A program made the position numbers and the translations under genes. This document shows positions 1 to 4,894 of a DNA stretch of 7,231 nt, in pieces. Below the pieces are notes generated by a model. That model searched no databases. It worked only from the letters and a program-made list of their open reading frames with translations, and had not been told where the DNA came from. This stretch comes from Acidobacteriota bacterium. GTDB taxonomy: Bacteria > Acidobacteriota > Terriglobia > Bryobacterales > Bryobacteraceae. Each line of letters starts with the position of its first letter. Within the stretch, counting starts at the first letter, position 1. Location of the stretch: NCBI GenBank assembly GCA_018268875.1, contig JAFDVT010000730.1, forward strand, positions 1 to 7,231, given 5' to 3'.

Positions 1-1025
1 CGGGATGGGCTTGCCGCAATCACGGAACCCGTCAAGACCGTGGTGTCTTTCATCACGCGAACTCCCATGGCAAAGGGTTGCGTGGTTTCCACGCAATAAC
101 TGATCTTGTAGAAGGCTATTTGGGGGACCCCCACGCGATCTGACCCGAGTGAAATCCCACTCGAAGAGGTACTTATGTTTTGCAGAGGCACGGTGGTTCC
201 GCTTGACGATACGGTCAATGTCGCGGCCGTATCGGATTGAACGGAAGCATAGCCCGGAGACTGCGGTGGACCCGGCAGCCCTGGCATGCCTTGCTGACCT
301 GGCTGACCCGGAAGGCCCATGGCGCCGTCAAAGCCGGGTGCACCGATGGGCCCCATCGGGCCAGGGGGGCCTGCCGGACCTTGCGGACCGGCGGGACCGG
401 CCGTCGGCTGCACTTCGATGAAATACCCGTTGATATCGATGATCAAGTCCGTGGGATGCGTGGCGAAGACGGAGATCGAACCGTTGACGCCCGCCGCGAC
501 GATGGCGGCATTCGCAGTGATGGCGCCAGTGAGCGCATTCAGGGTCGAAACAACCGGCATCGTTGCGCCCGTCGGCCAAACCGTCAAATAACCGAACGGA
601 CCCGGCGGCACCACCGTAACGTTGAGCGAATAGGCTTTTGCGTTGGCCGGAATGTCGCAACTGCTCAGCGGCACCGGAATGTTTCGTGTCATCTCCGATC
701 CGGAAAGCGAGGGAGGACCAAACAAGCCGGGAAAGCCCTGACTGGCGCGGGTGTCCACCAGCCGGCAAGGCGTAATCGCAACCAGAGGCAGCGGTGTCGG
801 TTGGTCAACAACCTGCGGCACGCTATCCGCGGTGGCGACGGCGGCGTTCCTCGTCTCCGGGGTCCAGAAGGTGGGAGCGGTCCAGTTGGCAACGCCCGCT
901 CTCTGTGCCAACGCGGCAGGTTCAGCGCCCGCGGCTAGCAGCAGGCAGGTCACTTGAAAAGCGATCCGGGATTTCGCGCGAATCGCGTCGTACGGGCGCG
1001 AAAAAATATTGTCTTTTTCACTCAT
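1..1025 (-). CDS. Secreted collagen-like protein, array copy 1 (3' end outside window)
   Basis: Reading the minus strand from ATG 1025 gives 341 uninterrupted codons up to the window edge, so the gene is partial at its C-terminus by roughly 45-50 residues judged from its neighbours. The N-terminus begins MSEKDN and carries a basic region, a hydrophobic core near residues 22-33 and an ALA-Q signal-peptidase site near residue 40. Residues ~82-203 form the VDTR...INGYF domain (TPCRLVDTR at 85-93, DINGYF at 198-203). Residues 210-254 are 15 Gly-X-Y triplets. A C-terminal head follows, including SYCVETT at 309-315. The start is fixed by an AGGGAG ribosome site 10 bases upstream and by the matching N-terminus of the next copy. 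The product is probably exported and surface-exposed or extracellular; its binding partner is unknown. It lies 112 bp after copy 2, beyond a hairpin. Confidence 0.85.
   Translation of the reverse strand, partial: MSEKDNIFSRPYDAIRAKSRIAFQVTCLLLAAGAEPAALAQRAGVANWTAPTFWTPETRNAAVATADSVPQVVDQPTPLPLVAITPCRLVDTRASQGFPGLFGPPSLSGSEMTRNIPVPLSSCDIPANAKAYSLNVTVVPPGPFGYLTVWPTGATMPVVSTLNALTGAITANAAIVAAGVNGSISVFATHPTDLIIDINGYFIEVQPTAGPAGPQGPAGPPGPMGPIGAPGFDGAMGLPGQPGQQGMPGLPGPPQSPGYASVQSDTAATLTVSSSGTTVPLQNISTSSSGISLGSDRVGVPQIAFYKISYCVETTQPFAMGVRVMKDTTVLTGSVIAASPS
264..398 (-). repeat. Collagen-like Gly-X-Y coding tract, copy 1
   Basis: The tract encodes 15 consecutive Gly-X-Y triplets (residues 210-254 of copy 1), including GPP, GPQ, GPM, GFD and GQQ. 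It has more Gln and Met than the other copies. It is followed by GPP-QSPG leading into the head domain. Fifteen triplets give a stalk of about 45 residues, short but long enough for a triple helix if the flanking head trimerises; that assembly is inferred. Confidence 0.9.
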
Positions 1026-1035
1026 TCTCGAATTT

Positions 1036-1041
1036 CTCCCT
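1036..1041 (-). promoter_or_regulatory. Ribosome binding site of array copy 1
   Basis: AGGGAG on the minus strand, with 10 bases to ATG 1025. It decides the start because this gene has no usable GTG or ATG at the position where copy 3 starts; that codon is GCG here. Confidence 0.6.
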
Positions 1042-1091
1042 GATTGATCTTTCGTTCTTTTGCACTCGTGGCAGTGGAAGAAGAGAACCCA

Positions 1092-1122
1092 GGCGGGACT
1101 GCGCCGTGCGCAAGTCCCCGCC
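1092..1122 (-). terminator. Strong hairpin between array copies 2 and 1, terminator-like
   Basis: Fifteen bases after the copy 2 stop, the minus strand can form a 13-bp, mostly G-C stem with two single-base bulges and a three-base ACG loop (arms GGCGGG..ACT..GCGC and GCGC-AGT-CCCGCC). A pyrimidine-rich run, TTCTCTTCTTCC, begins a few bases after the stem. The run is not a pure T tract, so this could be a terminator, an attenuator or an RNA-stabilising stem. No comparable stem is visible in the copy 3 to copy 2 gap. Confidence 0.45.
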
Positions 1123-1137
1123 GTGGCTCGTGGAGGA

Positions 1138-2310
1138 CTATCTGATGCGTCTCACGTTGACGACCACTCCCCCTGGATTGGCCAGCGTGATGGAGCCGTC
1201 GTAACCATAGAGGCGAACTTGCAAGGTGGCGCTAGCGGACAAGTCGACTTGGGCGGACCGGCACCAACTGGATCGGGCCAGGCCCGGGGCGATGTCAGAA
1301 CCGGGGACCGTCGTCGTCCCCTCGATTACCACGCGAGATCCCGCCGCAAAGCTTTGTGTGGCTTCCACACAATAGTCGATCTCGTAAGTACCCGCGTCGG
1401 AGACTTGCATGTCATTTGGAGGAACCCTTTCCATCCCGGGGTAGGACGATCGAATGAACGTGCTCGGCAGAGGTACAGGCGTTCCGGACGCACTCACACT
1501 GACGGTCGATCCGTTGTTGTTAACGAACGTGGCAAAGCGCAAAGGCACACTGGAAAGACCCACGGGCCCCATGGGGCCTTGCGGACCCGGCGGACCCGGC
1601 TGACCGGAAGGGCCCGCGGCACCGTTCGCGCCGTTGGGACCGGCGGGACCAATCGGGCCAGCGGGACCAATGGGACCCTGAGGACCGGGGGGACCAGTTA
1701 GCGGAGCGTCGATGAAATATCCGTTGATATCGATGACCAAGTCCGTGGGATGCGTGGCGAAGACGGAGATCGAGCCGCTGACGCCCGCCGCGACGATGGC
1801 GGCATTCGCAGTGACGGCGCCAGTGAGCGCATTCAGGGTCGAAACAACCGGCATCGTCGCGCCCGTCGGCCAGACCGTCAAATACCCAAGCGGACCCTGC
1901 GGCACAACGGTAACGTTGAGCGAATAGGCTTTTGCCGTGGTCGGAATTTCGCAGCTACCAAGCGGCACCGGAATGTTTCGCGTCGCATTCGTGCCGGCGA
2001 GCGAGGGAGGGCCAAACAGCCCGGGAAAGCCCTGGCTCGCGCGGGTATCCACCAGGCGGCATGGCGTAATGGCAACCAGAGGCAACGGCGCCGTCTGCCC
2101 GACTTCCGGCAGCCGGTTCACGGTCGAGGCGTTTTGGGCATCCGCTGTCCAGAAGGTGGGCGTCTTCCAATTGGCGACATCGGCTTTCTGGGCCAACGCG
2201 GCGGTTCCGGCGCCTGCGGCTAGCAGCAGGCAGGTGACTTGGAAAGCGACCCGGGATTTCACGCGCGCCGCAGCGTACGGGCGCGAACAAATATTGTCTT
2301 TTTCACACAT
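1138..2310 (-). CDS. Secreted collagen-like protein, array copy 2 (complete)
   Basis: This is a complete 390-residue paralogue of copy 1. The leader starts MCEKDN; residues 1-40 form a signal peptide with an extended n-region (core VTCLLLAAGA, cleavage after ALA-40). Residues ~78-200 form the beta-rich domain, with Cys84 in TPCRLVDTR, Cys120 and DINGYF at 194-199. Residues 206-250 are 15 continuous Gly-X-Y triplets rich in GPP/GPA/GPQ. Residues ~256-390 form a head ending NVRRIR, with Cys314 and Cys350 conserved in copy 3. The head pattern (GSTVSVSASGTPVPLP, then AGTYEIDYCVE, then PGSDI) resembles the C1q/TNF-like tips of bacterial collagen-like proteins; this fold assignment is inference. 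I chose ATG 2310 over ATG 2391 because the copy-1 N-terminus aligns from there and AGGGA lies 10 bases upstream. The earlier ATG adds 27 residues in a region whose indels between copies do not keep frame. Confidence 0.9.
   Translation of the reverse strand: MCEKDNICSRPYAAARVKSRVAFQVTCLLLAAGAGTAALAQKADVANWKTPTFWTADAQNASTVNRLPEVGQTAPLPLVAITPCRLVDTRASQGFPGLFGPPSLAGTNATRNIPVPLGSCEIPTTAKAYSLNVTVVPQGPLGYLTVWPTGATMPVVSTLNALTGAVTANAAIVAAGVSGSISVFATHPTDLVIDINGYFIDAPLTGPPGPQGPIGPAGPIGPAGPNGANGAAGPSGQPGPPGPQGPMGPVGLSSVPLRFATFVNNNGSTVSVSASGTPVPLPSTFIRSSYPGMERVPPNDMQVSDAGTYEIDYCVEATQSFAAGSRVVIEGTTTVPGSDIAPGLARSSWCRSAQVDLSASATLQVRLYGYDGSITLANPGGVVVNVRRIR
1561..1695 (-). repeat. Collagen-like Gly-X-Y coding tract, copy 2
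   Basis: The tract encodes 15 uninterrupted Gly-X-Y triplets (residues 206-250 of copy 2), mostly GPx, with a softer middle of GAN-GAA-GPS-GQP. The DNA is a G/C-rich near-repeat of nine-base units because Gly-Pro codons recur. Proline is common at X, and Y is Pro, Gln, Ala, Ile, Met or Val. Confidence 0.92.
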
Positions 2311-2320
2311 TTTCGAGTTT

Positions 2321-2325
2321 TCCCT
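2321..2325 (-). promoter_or_regulatory. Ribosome binding site of array copy 2
   Basis: AGGGA on the minus strand, with 10 bases to ATG 2310, the same spacing as in copy 1. It supports ATG 2310 over the upstream ATG at 2391. Confidence 0.5.
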
Positions 2326-2397
2326 GTTTGAATCTTGGTTCTTTGCACCCGTGGCCGGAATGCGGCGCGCGCAACCCCAACCGAGGCGCATGAAGGA

Positions 2398-3522
2398 TTA
2401 GTTGACGCGCCTCACGTTAAAGACCATTCCGCCTGGATTGAGCAGAGTGACGTTTCCGGTGTAGCCGTAAAGGACCAGCTTCAAATTGGTGCCATCGGGA
2501 AAGTCGTGCTGACTGGACCGGCACCAACTGGATCGGGCCTGACCCGATGGAATATCGGAACCGGGCATCACCGTCCCGGGGCCGAATGTCACACGAGCTC
2601 CGGCTGTAACGGCCTGCGTGGTTTCCACACAGTAGTCGACCTGGTAGGTACCGCCGGTCGCGAGGCTGAGGTCACTTTCGCCATTTACACCCACCATGGA
2701 GAAGCCGTTGCTCTGGACCGCGACGGTCTTCATCGGTACGTACGCTCCCCCAGTGGTTACGTTGATCACCGATCCGACATCGTTGTAAACGGAAGCGTGG
2801 ACCACCGGCGCACTGGGACCCCGCATGCCCGGCATGCCGACCGGACCCGGAGGGCCCACCGGACCGGAAGAGCCCGCGATGCCGTCTAGACCGGCGGGAC
2901 CGATGGGACCAACCGGGCCAGCGGGACCCACAGGACCTTGCGGACCGGGGGGGCCAGCCTGCGGAGCGTCGATGAAATACCCGTTGATATCGATCACCAC
3001 TTCTGTGGGAGCCGAGGCGTATACCGAGATCGAACCGTTGGTGCCCGCCGCGACGATGGCGGCATTGGCGGTGACGGCGCCAGTGAGCGCGTTCAGGGTC
3101 GAAACAACCGGCATCGCCGTGCCGGTGGGCCAAACCGTCAAATAGCCAAGCGGGCCAGGCGGGACGACCGTAATATTGAGCGAATAGGCTTTTGCGTTAG
3201 TGGGAATTTCGCAGCCGCCCAGCGGCACCGGAATGTTTCGCGTCGCATTCGTGCCGGCGAGGGTGGGAGGACCAAAGAGCCCGGGAAAACCCTGGCTTGC
3301 GCGGGTGTCCACCAGACGGCAAGGGGTGATTCCAACAAGCGGCAGGGGACCCGTCTGCCCCACCTGCGGCAAATTGTTCGAGGTCTGCGAATTTCTGGTA
3401 TCCGCCGTCCAGAAGGTGGGAGCGGTCCAATTGGCGATGTCGGTTTTCTGGGCCAACGCGGCCGTTTCGGCGCCCGCGGCCAACAGCAGGAATGTGATTT
3501 GGAAAGTGATCCGAGATTTCAC
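2398..3522 (-). CDS. Secreted collagen-like protein, array copy 3 (GTG start)
   Basis: This 374-residue paralogue is the first of the array to be transcribed. From GTG 3522 it begins MKSRITFQIT, a compact signal peptide (basic KSR, core ITFLLLAAGA, cleavage after ALA-24). It continues with the VDTR...INGYF domain (Cys68, Cys104, DINGYF 178-183), 16 Gly-X-Y triplets at 190-237, and a head ending NVRRVN with Cys298 and Cys334. Copies 1 and 2 start 16 codons further upstream, but the equivalent codon here is GTA. The ATG that aligns in the DNA (3566-3568) is out of frame and followed at once by TAA. GTG is therefore the best start although no good ribosome site precedes it (AAGG is about 15 bases away). 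The gene lies 72 bp after the aminotransferase and may be co-transcribed with it. The ligand and role are unknown. Confidence 0.88.
   Translation of the reverse strand: MKSRITFQITFLLLAAGAETAALAQKTDIANWTAPTFWTADTRNSQTSNNLPQVGQTGPLPLVGITPCRLVDTRASQGFPGLFGPPTLAGTNATRNIPVPLGGCEIPTNAKAYSLNITVVPPGPLGYLTVWPTGTAMPVVSTLNALTGAVTANAAIVAAGTNGSISVYASAPTEVVIDINGYFIDAPQAGPPGPQGPVGPAGPVGPIGPAGLDGIAGSSGPVGPPGPVGMPGMRGPSAPVVHASVYNDVGSVINVTTGGAYVPMKTVAVQSNGFSMVGVNGESDLSLATGGTYQVDYCVETTQAVTAGARVTFGPGTVMPGSDIPSGQARSSWCRSSQHDFPDGTNLKLVLYGYTGNVTLLNPGGMVFNVRRVN
2812..2955 (-). repeat. Collagen-like Gly-X-Y coding tract, copy 3
   Basis: The tract encodes 16 continuous Gly-X-Y triplets (residues 190-237 of copy 3), from GPP-GPQ-GPV to GMP-GMR-GPS. 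The first seven triplets are near those of copy 2; the second half (GLD-GIA-GSS, GMP-GMR) differs. Stalk length is therefore almost constant among the three proteins while its composition drifts. Confidence 0.92.
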
Positions 3523-3594
3523 ATCAACCGTATCGTGCCTTGGCGAACAAATATGAAATCTTTTACATACCCCCTTTTGCCTTAGGTCTTGGGT
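3523..3594 (-). other. 72-bp gap with a vestigial ATG-TAA before array copy 3
   Basis: The gap between the aminotransferase and copy 3 is more A/T-rich than the surrounding genes and holds no visible terminator hairpin. Its minus strand contains AGGGGG, one base, then ATG-TAA (3563-3568). This aligns with the leader and start of copy 2 except for a net two-base loss. It may be a decayed start codon or a minimal start-stop element. I see no confident promoter. Confidence 0.4.
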
Positions 3595-4890
3595 CTAGTA
3601 ATTTTTCCGTTCCACCCGTGGACGCTCCGCCCGGCTCATCGCTTTGACACCGGCTAGCGTTGGATCGGCCGTGCGCAGTCCGTCCAGATTGCAGGCGACT
3701 TTGGCAATCGCATCGACGACGTCGCCCGCGTCGGCGGGGTCCAGCAGCACGAACTGCGGCAGCCAGACCGACTCGTGATATGCCGCGCGAACGGCGATGG
3801 GACAATCGAAATTCCTACGGTAGTCGATGCCCGCGATCTGGGGAAATTCTTCCGCCGATGGACCGAACAGGTCGCTGCGATACACCGGTTCATAAAAACG
3901 TCCGTCGCACGGAACGCCCTCCGCCTCGACCGCGGCGCAAAACAGGTCCCGTGAAATGCCAGACTCATGAAGCCGGAACACATAGTTGTACACCGGCAGG
4001 CGCGTAATCGCCCTCTGCGGAGGCAGGGGCGAAATGCCCGGGATCGCGGCGAGCGCCTCGTCGAGCCTTGCCGCCTGGGCCGCCCGTTGCCGCGCCAGAT
4101 CCGGCAGCATTTCCAACTGCCCCAGCAGAATCGCCGTCTGGAACTCTGTCATACGGTAATTGCCGCCGGTGGGACGCCTGGCGGGAACGTAGCCGGTGCT
4201 GCCCGCGCGGCCGCAATTCACCAGCGTCTGCACCAGTTCGTAACAGTCCTCGCGAGACGTCAGAATGATGCCGCCTTCGCCGGCGGTCATCAGCTTCGAC
4301 GACTGAAAGCTGAACGTACCCAGGTCGCCCATGGAGCCAGCGCCCTCGCCCAGGTACTCGCCGCCGTGGACGTGCGCACAGTCTTCCACAATCGCGAGGT
4401 TGTGCCGCCGCGCCAGGGCGCGCAACGCCGTCATGTCCGTAAAGCGCATCGCGAGATGCACGGGAACGATGGCTCGCGTCCTTGGCGTCACGGTGATCTT
4501 CGAAACATCCAGACAGTAGGTGTCGGGATCGACGTCGACGAAAACCGGGATCGCGCCCGCGTCAAGCACGGCCGTCGCGGTGCCATCCCAGGTGTAGGCC
4601 GGGACAATCACCTCATCGCCGGCGACGATGCCTGCCGCTTTCAGAGCGATGGTGATCGCCGCGGTGCCGTTGGTGACGCAACAGGCGTACTTCGCGCCGT
4701 GATACGCCGCAAACGCGTTCTGAAACTCGGTGGCGAACCGGTTTGGGAACGGATAGCCGCCCCAGTTGCCGCTTTCGAGCACCGTCTGCAGGCGCGACGC
4801 GTCCAGAGGACTCGCAAACGGCCATTTGGGAAACGCCTTCGCTTTCGAACGAACCGGCGAACCGCCGAGCAACGCTAGTTTTTCAGTCAT
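3595..4890 (-). CDS. DegT/DnrJ/EryC1/StrS family PLP-dependent aminotransferase
   Basis: This 431-residue cytosolic fold-type I aminotransferase should transfer an amino group to a keto-sugar or keto-cyclitol through pyridoxal phosphate. Visible landmarks are the N-terminal LALLGGSPVR (5-14); TNGTAA (73-78), the phosphate-binding loop; Asp170 in AIVEDCAHVHGG, which should contact the PLP ring nitrogen; and Lys199 in FSFQSSKLMTAGEGG, the Schiff-base lysine. Length is a little above the usual 370-400, with an arginine-rich tail. The LLGG-PVR start and EDCAHVHG/SSKLMTAGEGG motifs recall the glutamine:scyllo-inosose aminotransferase and AHBA-synthase branch rather than classic UDP-sugar 4-aminotransferases. 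This is from memory, and the substrate is unknown. The start at 4890 is four bases after the peptidase stop, suggesting translational coupling; there is no strong ribosome site. ATG 4971 would add 27 residues overlapping the peptidase gene and lies outside the family's usual start. Confidence 0.93.
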   Translation of the reverse strand: MTEKLALLGGSPVRSKAKAFPKWPFASPLDASRLQTVLESGNWGGYPFPNRFATEFQNAFAAYHGAKYACCVTNGTAAITIALKAAGIVAGDEVIVPAYTWDGTATAVLDAGAIPVFVDVDPDTYCLDVSKITVTPRTRAIVPVHLAMRFTDMTALRALARRHNLAIVEDCAHVHGGEYLGEGAGSMGDLGTFSFQSSKLMTAGEGGIILTSREDCYELVQTLVNCGRAGSTGYVPARRPTGGNYRMTEFQTAILLGQLEMLPDLARQRAAQAARLDEALAAIPGISPLPPQRAITRLPVYNYVFRLHESGISRDLFCAAVEAEGVPCDGRFYEPVYRSDLFGPSAEEFPQIAGIDYRRNFDCPIAVRAAYHESVWLPQFVLLDPADAGDVVDAIAKVACNLDGLRTADPTLAGVKAMSRAERPRVERKNY

Positions 4891-4894
4891 TTTT

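Larger units (their letters stand above)
1..3522 (-). repeat. Tandem array of three paralogous genes (direct repeats, ~1.2 kb unit)
   Basis: Three head-to-tail units share leader, central domain, collagen stalk and head in the same order. Similarity also extends into the upstream leaders of copies 1 and 2: CCACGRGTGCAAA, then an AGGGA site 10 bases before ATG. The duplicated unit therefore included the 5' region. Copy 1 continues outside the window, so the copy number could exceed three. Confidence 0.88.

Noticed and set aside
237..938. 233-codon plus-strand frame, with similar frames at 1750-2223 and 2938-3585
   Set aside because: These recur opposite each array copy only because the underlying minus-strand genes are duplicated. 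They lack signal peptides and run out of step with the real gene limits.
1561..1695. Tandem nine-base-like repeats considered as a CRISPR array or DNA satellite
   Set aside because: The periodicity is the Gly-Pro-X codon pattern in an open frame. There are no constant repeats with unique spacers.
2311..2391. Longer start for array copy 2 at ATG 2391
   Set aside because: The extra 27 residues have no clear counterpart in frame upstream of copy 1. The leaders differ by two bases between the shared box and ATG, so frame is not preserved, and the ribosome site points to ATG 2310.
3967..4878. 303-codon open frame on the plus strand
   Set aside because: Antisense to the DegT-family aminotransferase, whose motifs are intact. 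The composition is Arg-rich and no domain is recognisable.
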